A program made the translations under genes and the position numbers. Positions 11,734 through 24,055 of a stretch of 64,000 nt of DNA are shown one piece after another. How positions within the stretch are numbered: the first letter of the stretch is position 1; every line of letters begins with the position of its first letter. The DNA is taken from contig VJWM01000144.1 in NCBI GenBank assembly GCA_010909165.1, positions 1 to 64,000 of the forward strand, in the 5' to 3' direction. The stretch comes from Anthoceros angustus. Its lineage: Eukaryota > Streptophyta > Anthocerotopsida > Anthocerotales > Anthocerotaceae. The notes beneath the pieces were generated by a model. It made no database searches. It was not told the DNA's origin and worked only from the letters and a program-made list of their open reading frames with translations.

Positions 11734-12744
11734 TAAGGGAAGATGCTTAGGATGCTAAGGATGGATGATTAGGATGCTAAGGACACATGCTTAGGATGCT
11801 AAGGATGGATGATTAGGATGCTAAGGATGGTAAGGCGGTGGCTCCCTCCCACAAAGCCAACATTATCCGAACCAAATTGTAAAGTTTCAAACATGAAAGA
11901 CAAATCAAAAGTAGTTTGAGTTATTTGAGTAGTCGGAATACATTATATAATATTAAAAATAAATTAGAGTGATTGAAGAAATTCTTTGTCACTTTAAATA
12001 ATTTTCAATAATAAATCATGATTAATGATCCTTGATTATTTAATTATAGTTTGAATTTTGAAACCCGACATGCTCACATGTCCTAGTGCCATAGGGTGAC
12101 ATGAGTATGCAAAAGAGTGTGTCATAAGGTGCAGAACGCCGCAAATAGTGTGTTACAGGTGTGGTAGGGAGTGGCAGCCCATAAATAAATGAACTGAATT
12201 AATTAGTATGGCTGGTGGTTCAAGGATCCCGGACCTAAAAATCTTATCACGACTTGAAAAACAACGACGGTCACACATTATGTAACATATTGGTGTGGGA
12301 AGCGTTACATGAGTGTGATGAGGGATCCGGTGAGGCGAGGGCGGGAGGACTCGGAGGTGGTGCGTTACGCAAGGGCATCATTTTCATTACAAGATGGTCC
12401 AAAAGTGTTAGAATACTATGTTACAACATCCCCCGCCTTCCTAAAATTGCAATCTCCGATAAGTCGTGCTTTGTTTTGGTAATTTTAATCTCACCTATAT
12501 ATGTAGGGTATTGTGTTAGTGTAAAATCAAACCTTTGTGCCCAACCCTGGAAACTTCATGAGTTGTTGTACATAGGACTTTTCAGATCGCTCAATCTCAA
12601 CAAGTCCTCCTTTGTTTTCAATTTTAGTCTCGCTATATATGTAGGGTTTCGTATCGTCAATATCATTGAACCGTTGAGTTCCAAGTTGCAGCAAAATCTA
12701 CAATTTGTTGTGCACTTGCTTGGGAACTTGGTGCGAGCGAGATT

Positions 12745-14231
12745 ATGGCGCATCGGTGATGCTACGGCTCATTGCTTTGGACCCAAGTCGCAGCGATGGG
12801 GGCCCCGATATGGACGCAACATTGTGGGAGAACCTCACGACGCGTTGTGGGCGTGTTGTCCTCTCGCCATTGGCAAGCGCGTTTCGCTTGGAGGATGCGT
12901 GCAGACGGTGGTACACGTATATGAGGTCGCCTCTTTTCTTGGAGGAGCATTCGCAAAATTTGATGATCGGGATGTGGAGCCAGTCCCGCTACGGTGTGCG
13001 TTGTGGGCGTGTTGTCCTCTCGCCATTGGCAAGCGCGTTTCGCTTGAGCATGCGTGCACGGTGGTACACGTACATGAGGTCGCCTCTTTTCTTGGAGGAG
13101 CATTCGCAAAATTTGATGATCGGGATGTGGAGCCAGTCCCGCTACGGTGTGCGTTGTGGAGCGCGCCCGTTGAAGAGAGGCCTAGGAGCTCAAGGGCCGT
13201 CGGAGATGGATTTGTCCTTCCTTCCACGGAGGTATTGCGATTTGTTTTGGCGCGATCCGAGCTTGAGGCGGAGTGCCTTGTGGGGTCCCGACACCACGTT
13301 CGCAGCCACGTGACGGCTACATTGTTGTCGCCGAGACAGTCCGCGGATGGGGAGGATCCCATGGTACCACCGACTCTTGCATTTTCAATCCAGTGACCAA
13401 GACGCATGTGGAGCCGCCGATCCGAGCTTGAGGCGGACGGCGGGTTGGCAGCCCGACCGGGTGTGCAAGTAGTAGCCGCGGACGGCGGGTTCAAGGTGTT
13501 TGTACTTCACCACGTTAGTGGCGGTGAAGTTCGAGCCTCCATGTACCGGCCGAGCGATACCATCCGGTGGTCAAACCGCTGGACATTGAGGGGTGAAAGT
13601 GGTGGGTGACATGATGTGCATACGAATTAAGGTGAGGCACCTCCGGTGGGGAGCCGCCGACCAAATCCTATGCAATCGACAACACCATTTACGAGGTGGA
13701 TCGTTGTGGAAGGCTCTCGGCTTATTACCTAGATGTCGCGCTGAAGGCGCAGTTCATCCATGCAAATGTGCTCATCAATGATGACACTCGAGGAGTCCGG
13801 TGTCATTCAAGTGGTTTAATAGTCGCTCGCGTAAGGGCCGTGCACGGTTGTGTGAGCACCGTGGAACTCTCTACCTCGTTCACACCATTAACGGGGCTTG
13901 AGATCCGGAAGCGGACAGAGCCTGGATCGGTCACGCGTTTGTGTCTCGAAGGCCGAGCGATACCATCCAGTGGTCAAACCGCTGGACATTGAGGGGTGAA
14001 AGTGGTGGGTGACATGATGTGCATACGAATTAAGGTGAGGCACCTCCGGTGGACGAAGCCCGGCAAGCCAAACCTAGTGATGAGTCGGGATTTGTTGGGG
14101 TACCACGAGAAGAAGAGTGGCTTTGCTTTCACGTTGTGGAAGGCTTTTGGATCTCGAGGAAAGTGACATCTTGGGCAAGAAGCGATCGCCAACCAGCCTT
14201 TGTCTTTGAATTTCGACCTCGTCGACTTTGA
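12745..14231 (+). pseudogene. F-box gene copy 2, frameshifted, with internal duplication
   Basis: Full-length relative to the best copy (19950), from the start ATG to the terminal GTCGACTTTGA. The fifth codon is a stop because one A is missing (CATCGGTGATG). About 156 bp covering the F-box and the following region are duplicated (12842-12997 and 12998-13150). The segment after AACGCATGTGG-like sequence near 13400 is rearranged, and bases 13595-13645 repeat a piece found again at about 13990-14045. The C-terminal 60 codons, containing CFHVVEGFWISRKVTSW, are open (14049-14231). A 380-codon open frame at 12254-13396 crosses spacer, leader and gene and is a chance fusion. Confidence 0.8.
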
Positions 14232-14471
14232 ATAAGAGTACTAGTGGATGTATGTACATACATATATGCGATGTTCAAGTGTTGTGAACTTCTCTCCAAC
14301 ATCCATTAGGTTGTCTTAGTCCAATTCCTCTATGAAATTCTTGGTTTAATATCAAATTGTGCCAAAGTCCACAACAAAAGCTCTTAATAATATGTCCAAC
14401 CTACGGACTACAGCACTATAGGTTGTAATACATTATACATATATAAAATACCAGCGTGATCAATGTTGTGT

Positions 14472-14790
14472 CACCGAATTTTGTAGGGATGGCGTTATAG
14501 AATGTTAATTATAACCCGTGAGCACTAGACGAACCATGATCGCTCACAACACTCACTCTATCCGATCGAACATACGATGAAATCTTGCAAGGCACACGAT
14601 CTCACAGTGCAGCTGTAATACATTACATCCATATATATATAAACTACCAACGTGGTGGTGGTTCGAATTTTGTAGAGATGGCGTTATAGAATGTTAATTA
14701 TAACCCGTGAGCACTAGACGAACCATGACCGCTAACAACACTCGGGACTATCCAATCGAACATACGATGATTGCAAGGCATACGATCTCA
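14472..14790 (+). repeat. 165-bp tandem repeats in the F-box 3' region
   Basis: Two copies of a unit running from AATTTTGTAGGGATGGCG through AACCCGTGAGCACTAGACG and CATACGATGA to a CATCCATATATATA tract. Equivalent blocks are at about 17935-18245, 21513-22010 (three copies), 23013-23515 (three), 26687-27010, 33210-33510 and 36796-37095. Copy number varies between units. Confidence 0.85.
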
Positions 14791-15019
14791 TTGGGCCAAG
14801 AACATGATATCGCTTTGATGCCAAGCAAACTTCAATTCTTGCTAGGTCATGCGACTGGCGGGCATATGTTTGATTACCTTCGATTTGCCGAGCGGCCGAT
14901 CCGATCAACCGGAGCTGGATGCGCTCGTGCACCCCATCCACTAAGCCGGAGCTCCACCTCGGTGAAGGACCAAAAGAAAAAGTGAACAATTTGTCGTGAC
15001 GAGATCGCGATCGGTCCCA

Positions 15020-15325
15020 AGCCATCCTTGTCGAGCTACCGAGTTGAGAGCTGCTGAATCTTTAATGCTGCCCTTCAAACCGTGTGCATTTGTCGTTGTC
15101 TTTGGAATGCGGCAGCCTATTAACTTTTGTTGCCAATGGTGTGGGACATGTGTGCAAGATCCGGCGAGTTGAAAGAAGCGCGTTTTATTAGCATGGCCAC
15201 AAAAGGATGTCGTAACGTGGAATGCCCTTGGATCTGGTCTTGCAAAATGTGGTGAGTCAAACATCACGCCACGTTTTGACAAGTCGAGGCACAAGGATGT
15301 GGTGAAAGGGAATGCCTAAGGATCT
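15020..15325 (+). pseudogene. PPR-protein relic, copy 1
   Basis: The plus-strand frame here contains a motif close to the end of one PPR and start of the next (PQKDVVTWNALGSGLAKCG), then a second degenerate one (DK..HKDVVKGNA). The x-D-V-V-T-W-N-A-L core is typical of land-plant PLS-type pentatricopeptide proteins, which edit or process organellar RNA. Only about 60-90 codons are present, with no start and no C-terminal E or DYW domain, so this is a captured fragment. In this copy one base less in CGCGTTTTATTAG shifts the frame. Confidence 0.55.
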
Positions 15326-16370
15326 AGCTCTTGTCGGAGTAGGTTGCATATGCTTACGACGCTAAGGGAAGATGCTTAGGATGCTAAGGATGGATGATTA
15401 GGATGCTAAGGACACATGCTTAGGATGCTAAGGGAAGATGCTTAGGATGCTAAGGGCGGTGGCTCCCTCCCACAAAGCCAACATTATCCGAACCAAATTG
15501 TAAAGTTTCAAACATGAAAGACAAATCAAAAAGTAGTTTGAGTTATTTGAGTAGTCGGAATACATTATATAATATTAAAAATAAATTAGAGTGATTGAAG
15601 AAATTCTTTGTCACTTTAAATAATTTTCAATAATAAATCATGATTAATGATCCTTGATTATTTAATTATAGTTTGAATTTTGAAACCCGACATGCTCACA
15701 TGTCCTAGTGCCATAGGGTGACATGAGTATGCAAAAGAGTGTGTCATAAGGTGCAGCAACGCAAATAGTGTGTTACAGGTGTGGTAGGGAGTGGCAGCCC
15801 ATAAATAAATGAACTGAATTAATTAGTATGGCTGGTGGTTCAAGGATCCGGACCTAAAAATCTTATCACGACTTGAAAAAACAACGAGCGGTCACACATT
15901 ATGTAACATATTGGTGTGGGAAGCGTTACATGAGTGTGATGAGGGATCCGTGAGGCGAGGGCGGGAGGACTCGGGAGGTGGTGCGTTACGCAAGGGCATC
16001 ATTTTCTGTTACAAGATGGTCCAAAAGTGTTAGAATACTATGTTACAACATCCCCCGCCTTCCTAAAATTGCAATCTCCGATAAGTCGTGCTTTGTTTCG
16101 TCAATTTTAGTCTCGGGCTATATATGTGGGTATTGTGTTAGTGTAAAATCAAACCTTTGTGCCCAACCTGGAAACTTCAATGAGTTGTTGTACATAGGAC
16201 TTTTCAGATCGTTCAATCTCAACAAGTCCTCCTTTGTTTCGTCAATTTTAGTCTCGGGCTATATATGTAGGGTTTCGTATCGTCAATATCATTGAACTGT
16301 TGAGTTCCAAGTTGCAGCAAAATCTACAATTTGTTGTGCACTTGCTTGGGAACTTGGTGCGAGCGAGATT

Positions 16371-17682
16371 ATGGCGCATCGGTGATGCTACGGCTCATTT
16401 TGGACCCAAGTCGCGATGGGGCCCCGATATGGACGCAACATTGTGGGAGAACCTCCACGACGCCAGGGCGAAGTGTTGTCCTCTCGCCGTTGGCAAGCGC
16501 GTTTCGCCGAGCATGCGTGCACGGTGGTACACGTACATGAGGTCGCCTCTTTTCTTGGAGGAGCATTCGCAAAATTTGATGATCGGGATGTGGAGCCAGT
16601 CCCGCTACGGTGTGCGTTGTGGAGCGCGCCCGTTGAAGAGAGGCCTAGGAGCTCAAGGGCCGTCGGAGATGGATTTGTCCTTCCTTCCACGGAGGTATTG
16701 CGATTTGTTTTGGCTGCGATCCGAGCTTGAGGCGGAGTGCCTTGTGGGGTCCCGACACCACGTTCGCAGCAGCCACGGTGACGGCTACATTGTTGTCGCC
16801 GAGACAGTCCGCGGATGGGAGGATCCCATGGTACCACTGGACTCTTGCATTTTCAATCCAGTGACCAAGACGTCTGAGCCGGCCGGGTTGGCAGCCCGAC
16901 CGAGCCGGCCGGGTTGGCAGCCCGACCGACCGGGTGTGCAAGTAGTAGCCGCGCGGACGGCGGTTCAAGGTGTTTGTACTTCACCACGTTAGTGGCGGTG
17001 AAGTTCGAGCCTCCATGTACCGGTCGGCCGAGCGGATGGAGCAGGACGCGACTTCAACTCGTCGCGTGTGGACTTTGAGCTTACGGGCAGCCGGCGGGTT
17101 CAAGGATCCGGACCAAATCCTATGCAATCGACAACACCATTTACGAGGTGGATCGTTGTGGAAGGCTCTCGGCTTATTATTTAGATGTCGCGCTGAAGGC
17201 GCGCAGTTCGTCCATGCAAATGTGCTCATCAATGATGACACTCGAGGGAGTCCGGTGTCATTCAAGTGGTTTAATAGTCGCCGCGTAAGGGCCGTGCACG
17301 GTTGTGTGAGCACCGTGGAACTCTACCTCGTTCACACCATTAACGGGGCTTGAGATCCGGAAGGGACAGAGCCCGGATCGGTCGACGTTTGTGTCTCAAG
17401 GCTGCCGAGCGATACCATCCGGTGGTCAAACCGCTGGACATTGAGGGGGTGAAAGTGGTGGGTGACATGATGTGCATACGAATTAAGGTGAGGCACCTCC
17501 GGTGGGACGAAGCCCGGCAAGCCAAACCTAGTGATGAGTCGGGATTTGTTGGGGTACCACGAGAAGAAGAGTGGCTTTGCTTTCACGTTGTGGAAGGCTT
17601 TTGGATCTCGAGGAAAGTGACATCTTGGGCAAGAAGCGATCGCCAACCAGCCTTTGTCTTTGAATTTCGACCTCGACTTTGA
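16371..17682 (+). pseudogene. F-box gene copy 3, frameshifted
   Basis: Spans the whole gene. It has the same missing A after the start codon as copy 2, so codon 5 is a stop. Near 16410 the CAG of GTCGCAGCG is lost. At 16870-16930 the segment containing CCGGCCGGGTTGGCAGCCCG is present twice. At about 17095 the sequence GGTTCAAGGATCCGGACC replaces the expected GGAGCCGCCAGACC; that string also occurs in the spacer module, which suggests a switch between the two. The C-terminal frame 17350-17682 is open to the terminal TGA. Confidence 0.8.
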
Positions 17683-18479
17683 ATAAGAGTACTAGTGGAT
17701 GTATGTACATACATATATGCGATGTTCAAGTGTTCAAGTGTTGTGAACTTCTCCAACATCCATTAGGTTGTCTTAGTCCAATTCCTCTATGAAATTCTTG
17801 GTTTAATATCAAATTGTGCCAAAGTCCACAACAAAAGCTCTTAATAATATGTCCAACCTACGGACTACAGCACTATAGGTTGTAATACATTATACATATA
17901 TAAAATACCAGCGTGATCAATGTTGTGTCACCGAATTTTGTAGGGATGGCGTTATAGAATGTTAATTATAACCCGTGAGCACTAGACGAACCATGATCGC
18001 TCACAACACTCAGCTCTATCCGATCGAACATACGATGAAATCTTGCAAGGCACACGATCTCACAGTGCAGCTGTAATACATTACATCCATATATATATAA
18101 ACTACCAACGTGGTGGTGGTTCACGAATTTTGTAGAGATGGCGTTATAGAATGTTAATTATAACCCGTGAGCACTAGACGAACCATGACCGCTAACAACA
18201 CTCGGGACTATCCAATCGAACATACGATGATTGCAAGGCATACGATCTCGGGCCAAGAACATGATATCGCTTTGATGCCAAGCAAACTTCAATTCTTGCT
18301 AGGTCATCGATGCGACTGGCGGGCATATGTTTGATTACCTTCGACGGCCGAGCGCCGATCCGATCAACCGGAGCTGGATGCTCGTGCACCCCATCCACTA
18401 AGCCGGAGCTCCACCTCGGTGAAGGACCAAAAGAAAAAGTGAACAATTTGTCGTGACGAGATCGCGATCGGTCCCAAGC

Positions 18480-18790
18480 CATCCTTGTCGAGCTACCGAG
18501 TTGAGAGCTGCTGAATCTTTAATGCTGCCCTTCAAACCGTGTGCATTTGTCGTTGTCTTTGGAATGCGGCAGCCTATTAACTTTTGTTGCCAAGCTGGTG
18601 TGGGACATGTGTGCAAGATCCGCGAGTTGAAAGAAGCGCGGTTTTATTAGCATGGCCACAAAAGGATGTCGAACGTGGAATGCCCTTGGATCCGGTCTTG
18701 CAAAATGTGGTGAGTGAAACATCACGCCACGTTTTGACAAGCCGAGGCACAAGGATGTGGTGAAAGGGAATGCCTAAGGATCTAGCTCTT
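18480..18790 (+). pseudogene. PPR-protein relic, copy 2
   Basis: Same fragment as copy 1. Here GGATGTCGAACGTGG lacks the T of GTCGTAACG, which breaks the frame inside the first PPR motif. The second motif is present but displaced. Confidence 0.5.
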
Positions 18791-19836
18791 GTCGGAGTAG
18801 GTTGCATATGCTTACGACGCTAAGGGAAGATGCTTAGGATGCTAAGGATGGATGATTAGGATGCTAAGGACACATGCTTAGGATGCTAAGGGCGAGATAG
18901 CGAGGATGGTAAGGCGGTGGCTCCCTCCCACAAAGCCAACATTATCCGAACCAAATTGTAAAGTTTCAAACATGAAAGACAAATCAAAAAGTAGTTTGAG
19001 TTATTTGAGTAGTGAATACATTATATAATATTAAAAATAAATTAGAGTGATTGAAGAAATTCTTTGTCACTTTAAATAATTTTCAATAATAAATCATGAT
19101 TAATGATCCTTGATTATTTAATTATAGTTTGAATTTTGAAACCCGACATGCTCACATGTCCTAGTGCCATAGGGTGACATGAGTATGCAAAAGAGTGTGT
19201 CATAAGGTGCAGCAACGCCGCAAATAGTGTGTTACAGGTGTGGTAGGGAGTGGCAGCCCATAAATAAATGAACTGAATTAATTAGTATGGCTGGTGGTTC
19301 AAGGATCCGGACCTAAAAATCTTATCACGACTTGAAAAAACAACGAACGGTCACACATTATGTAACATATTGGTGTGGGAAGCGTTACATGAGTGTGATG
19401 AGGGATCCGGTCTTGCAAAATGTGGTGAAAGGGAATGCCTAAGGATCTAGCTCTTGTCGAGTAGGTTGCATATGCTTACGATGCTAAGGATGGATGATTA
19501 GGATGCTAAGGGAAGATGCTTAGGATGCTAAGGGAAGATGCTTAGGATGCTAAGGGAAGATGCTTAGGATGCTAAGGCGGTGGCTCCCTCCCACAAAGCC
19601 AACATTATCCGAACCAAATTGTAAAGTTTCAAACATGAAAGACAAATCAAAAAGTAGTTTGAGTTATTTGAGTAGTGAATACATTACATCCATATATATA
19701 TGTGGGTATTGTGTTAGTGTAAAATCAAACCTTTGTGCCCAACCACTGGAAACTTCATGAGTTGTTGTACATAGGACTTTTCAGATCGTTCAATCTCAAC
19801 AAGTCCTCCTTTGTTTCGTCAATTTTAGTCTCGGGC

Positions 19837-19843
19837 TATATAT
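19837..19843 (+). promoter_or_regulatory. TATA-like box of the best F-box copy
   Basis: CTATATATGTAG lies about 107 bp before the F-box start codon. A second such motif occurs earlier in the leader of most copies, in a duplicated context (AATTTTAATCTCACC versus AATTTTAGTCTCGGG). The spacing fits a TATA box with a 5' leader of roughly 75 bases. There is no direct evidence of transcription. Confidence 0.4.
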
Positions 19844-19949
19844 GTAGGGTTTCGTATCGTCAATATCATTGAACTGTTGAGTTCCAAGTTGCAGCAAAAA
19901 TCTACAATTTGTTGTGCACTTGCTTGGGAACTTGGTGCAGAGCGAGATT

Positions 19950-21267
19950 ATGGCGCATCAGGTGATGCTACGGCTCGCTGTTTTGGACCCAAGTCGCAGC
20001 GATGGGGGCCCCGATATGGACGCAACATTGTGGGAGAACCTCCCTGACGACGTTGTGGGCGAAGTGTTGTCCTCTCTGCCGTTGGCAAGCGCGTTTCGCT
20101 TCGAGCATGCGTGCAGACGGTGGTACACGTACATGAGGTCGCCTCTTTTCTTGGAGGAGCATTCTGCAAAATTTGATGATCAGGATGTGGAGCCAGGTCC
20201 CGCTACGGTGTGCGTTGTGGAGCGCCCGTTGAAGAGAGGCCTAGGAGCTCAAGGGCCGTCGGAGATGGATTTGTCCTTCCTTCCACGGAGGTATTGCGAT
20301 TTGTTTTGGCGCTGCGATCTGAGCTTGAGGCGGAGTGCCTTGTGGGGTCCCGACACCACGTTCGCAGCAGCCACAGGTGACGGCTACATTGTTGTCGCTG
20401 AGACAGGTCCGCGGGATGGGGAGGATCCCATGGTACCACTGGACTCTTGCATTTTCAATCCAGTGACCAAGACGTACAGGGAGCTGCCTGTGCTGAATCT
20501 GAGCCGGCCGGGTTGGCAGCCCGACCGGCGGGGTGTGCAAGTAGTAGCTGCAGCGGACGGCGGGTTCAAGGTGTTTGTACTTCACCACGTTAGTGGCGGT
20601 GAAGTTCGAGCCTCCATGTACCGGCCGAGCGATACCATCCGGTGGACGCGACTTCAACTCGTCGCGTGTGGACTTTGAGCTTACGGCAGCCGGCGAGCCG
20701 CCGACCAAATCCTATGCAATCGACAACACCATTTACGAGGTGGATCGTTGTGGAAGGCTCTCGGCTTATTACCTAGATGTCGCGCTGAAGGCGCGTCCAT
20801 GCAAATGTGCTCATCAATGATGACACTCGAGGAGTCCGGTGTCATTCAAGTGGTTTAATAGTCGCCGCGTAAGGGCCGTGCACGGTTGTGTGAGCACCGT
20901 GGAACTCTACCTCGTTCACACCATTAACGGGGCTTGAGATCCGGAAGCGGACAGAGCCCGGATCACCGACGCTTTGTGTCTCAAGGCTGCCGAGCGATAC
21001 CATCCGGTGGTCAAACCGCTGGACATTGAGGGGTGAAAGTGGTGGGTGACATGATGTGCATACGAATTAAGGTGAGGCACCTCCGGTGGACGAAGCCCGC
21101 AAGCCAAACCTAGTGATGAGTCGGGATTTGTTGGGGTACCACGAGAAGAAGAGTGGCTTTGCTTTCACGTTGTGGAAGGCTTTTGGATCTCGAGGAAAGT
21201 GACATCTTGGGCAAGAAGCGATCGCCAACCAGCCTTTGTCTTTGAATTTCGACCTCGTCGACTTTGA
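19950..21267 (+). pseudogene. F-box protein gene copy 4, best preserved; 3' part frameshifted
   Basis: The only copy with an open 5' half: ATG 19950 reads in one frame for 242 codons, to 20678. Residues 27-71 form an F-box (LPDDVVGEVLSSLPLAS... RRWYTYMRSPLFL). F-box proteins bind SKP1 and present substrates to an SCF ubiquitin ligase. Residues from about 130 contain GDGYIVVAETG, CIFNPVTKTYRELP and FKVFVLHH, the pattern of the beta-propeller-like region of plant F-box/kelch-type proteins. The frame is lost near 20640, where CGAGCGATACCATCCGGTGG, which also occurs further downstream in the gene, replaces the local sequence seen in copy 6 (GACGCTGAACAGATGG). The remaining C-terminal region and the terminal TGA are present but out of frame. 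The full protein would be about 440 residues. The 5' half could still encode a truncated F-box protein. Confidence 0.8.
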
Positions 21268-22137
21268 ATAAGAGTACTAGTGGATGTATGTACATACATA
21301 TATGCGATGTTCAAGTGTTGTGAACTTCTCCAACATCCATTAGGTTGTCTTAGTCCAATTCCTCTATGAAATTCTTGGTTTAATATCAAATTGTGCCAAA
21401 GTCCACAACAAAAGCTCTTAATAATATGTCCAACCTACGGACTACAGCACTATAGGTTGTAATACATTATACATATATAAAATACCAGCGTGATCAATGT
21501 TGTGTCACCGAATTTTGTAGGGATGGCGTTATAGAATGTTAATTATAACCCGTGAGCACTAGACGAACCATGATCGCTCACAACACTCACTCTATCCGAT
21601 CGAACATACGATGAAATCTTGCAAGGCACACGATCTCACAGTGCAGCTGTAATACATTACATCCATATATATATAAACTACCAACGTGGTGGTGGTTCGA
21701 ATTTTGTAGAGATGGCGTTATAGAATGTTAACCCCGAGCCGGACGAACCATGACCGCTAACAACACTCGGGACTATCCAATCGAACATACGATGATTGCA
21801 AGGCATACGATCTCACAGTGCAGCTGTAATACATTATATCCATATATATATATGTAAACTACCAACGTGGTGGTGGTTCGAATTTTGTAGAGATGGCGTT
21901 ATAGAATGTTAATTATAACCCGTGAGCACTAGACGAACCATGACCGCTAACAACACTCGGGACTATCCAATCGAACATACGATGATTGCAAGGCATACGA
22001 TCTCTGGGCCAAGAACATGATATCGCTTTGATGCCAAGCAAACTTCAATTCTTGCTAGGTCATCGATGCGACTGGCGGGCATATGTTTGATTACCTTCGA
22101 CGGCCGAGCGCCGATCCGATCAACCGGAGCTGGATGC

Positions 22138-22765
22138 AGGACGCGACTTCAACTCGTCGCGTGTGGACTTTGAGCTTACGGCAGCCGGCGAGCCGCCGAC
22201 CAAATCCTATGCAATCGACAACACCATTTACGAGGTGGATCGTTGTGGAAGGCTCTCGCTTATTACCTAGATGTCGCGCTGAAGGCGCGCAGTTCGTCCA
22301 TGCAAATGTGCTCATCAATGATGACACTCGAGGAGTCCGGTGTCATTCAAGTGGTTTAATAGTCGCCGCGTAAGGGCCGTGCGGTTGTGTGAGCACCGTG
22401 GAACTCTCTACCTCGTTCACACCATTAACGGGGCTTGAGATCCGGAAGCGGACAGAGCCCGGATCACCGACGCTTTGTGTCTCAAGGCCTGCCGAGCGAT
22501 ACCATCCGTGGTCAAACCGCTGGACATTGAGGGGTGAAAGTGGTGGGTGACATGATGTGCATACGAATTAAGGTGAGGCACCTCCGGTGGGGCCCGGCAA
22601 GCCAAACCTAGTGATGAGTCGGGATTTGTTGGGGTACCACGAGAAGAAGAGTGGCTTTGCTTTCACGTTGTGGAAGGCTTTTGGATCTCGAGGAAAGTGA
22701 CATCTTGGGCAAGAAGCGATCGCCAACCAGCCTTTGTCTTTGAATTTCGACCTCGTCGACTTTGA
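22138..22765 (+). pseudogene. F-box gene copy 5, 3' half only
   Basis: Enters the gene at AGGACGCGACTTCAACTCG directly after GAGCTGGATGC of the PPR-upstream module and runs to the terminal GTCGACTTTGA. Several small deletions break the frame. It has no leader and no F-box domain, so it cannot be functional. Confidence 0.8.
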
Positions 22766-23754
22766 ATAAGAGTACTAGTGGATGTATGTACATACATATA
22801 TGCGATGTTCAAGTGTTGTGAACTTCTCTCCAACATCCATTAGGTTGTCTTAGTCCAATTCCTCTATGAAATTCTTGGTTTAATATCAAATTGTGCCAAA
22901 GTCCACAACAAAAGCTCTTAATAATATGTCCAACCTACGGACTACAGCACTATAGGTTGTAATACATTATACATATATAAAATACCAGCGTGATCAATGT
23001 TGTGTCACCGAATTTTGTAGGGATGGCGTTATAGAATGTTAATTATAACCCGTGAGCACTAGGCGAACCATGATCGCTCACAACACTCACTCTATCCGAT
23101 CGAACATACGATGAAATCTTGCAAGGCACACGATCTCACAGTGCAGCTGTAATACATTACATCCATATATATATAAACTACCAACGTGGTGGTGGTGGTT
23201 CGAATTTTGTAGAGATGGCGTTATAGAATGTTAATTATAACCCGTGAGCACTAGACGAACCATGACCGCTAACAACACTCGGGACTATCCAATCGAACAT
23301 ACGATGATTGCAAGGCATACGATCTCACAGTGCAGCTGTAATACATTACATCCATATATATATAAACTACCAACGTGGTGGTGGTTCGAATTTTGTAGAG
23401 ATGGCGTTATAGAATGTTAATTATAACCCGTGAGCACTAGGCGAACCATGACCGCTAACAACACTCGGGACTATCCAATCGAACATACGATGATTGCAAG
23501 GCATACGATCTCTGGGCCAAGAACATGATATCGCTTTGATGCCAAGCAAACTTCAATTCTTGCTAGGTCATCGATGCGACTGGCGGGCATATGTTTGATT
23601 ACCTTCGACGGCCGAGCGCCGATCCCGATCAACCGGAGCTGGATGCGGCTCGTGCACCCCATCCACTAAGCCGGAGCTCCACCTCGGTGAAGGACCAAAA
23701 GAAAAAGTGAACAATTTGTCGTGACGAGATCGCGATCGGTCCCAAGCCATCCTT

Positions 23755-24055
23755 GTCGAGCTCGAGTTGAGAGCTGCTGAATCTTTAATGCTGCCTTCAA
23801 ACCGTGTGCATTTGTCGTTGTCTTTGGAATGCGGCAGCCTATTAACTTTTGTTGCCAACCGGTGTGGGACATGTGTGCAAGATCCGCGAGTTGAAAGAAG
23901 CGCGGTTTTATTAGCATGGCCACAAAAGGATGTCGAACGTGGAATGCCCTTGGATCCGGTCTTGCAAAATGTGGTGAGTCAAACATCACGCCACGTTTTG
24001 ACAAGTGAGGCACAAGGATGTGGTGAAAGGGAATGCCTAAGGATCTAGCTCTTGT
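23755..24055 (+). pseudogene. PPR-protein relic, copy 3
   Basis: Same fragment. It has lost one C in the CTGCCCTTC tract and the T of GTCGTAACG, so the PPR motif is frameshifted relative to the best copies at 27265 and 33777. Confidence 0.5.

Larger units (their letters stand above)
11730..15349 (+). repeat. Higher-order repeat unit A (3.6 kb)
   Basis: First regular unit: minisatellite 11730-11828, AT-rich spacer 11838-12335, leader 12340-12744, F-box copy 2 at 12745-14231, 3' flank 14232-14470, 165-bp tandem repeats about 14475-14790, then the PPR relic to about 15325. All modules are in direct orientation, and the unit boundary is GTAGGTTGCATATGCTTACG. Confidence 0.85.
15350..18807 (+). 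repeat. Higher-order repeat unit B (3.46 kb)
   Basis: Same module order as unit A: minisatellite 15350-15452, spacer 15458-15950, leader 15960-16370, F-box copy 3, 3' flank 17683-17930, 165-bp repeats, PPR relic ending near 18790. It lacks the internal F-box duplication of unit A and shows the basic unit length. Confidence 0.85.

Noticed and set aside
12254-13396. 380-codon open frame
   Set aside because: It opens at a TTG, crosses spacer, leader, intergenic promoter and the F-box gene in a wrong frame, and the corresponding frame is broken in all other units.
12835-13494. Long minus-strand frames opposite the F-box copies (also 24982-25608 and 29424-29999)
   Set aside because: They are antisense shadows of GC-rich F-box coding sequence, with serine/arginine/proline bias and no domain.
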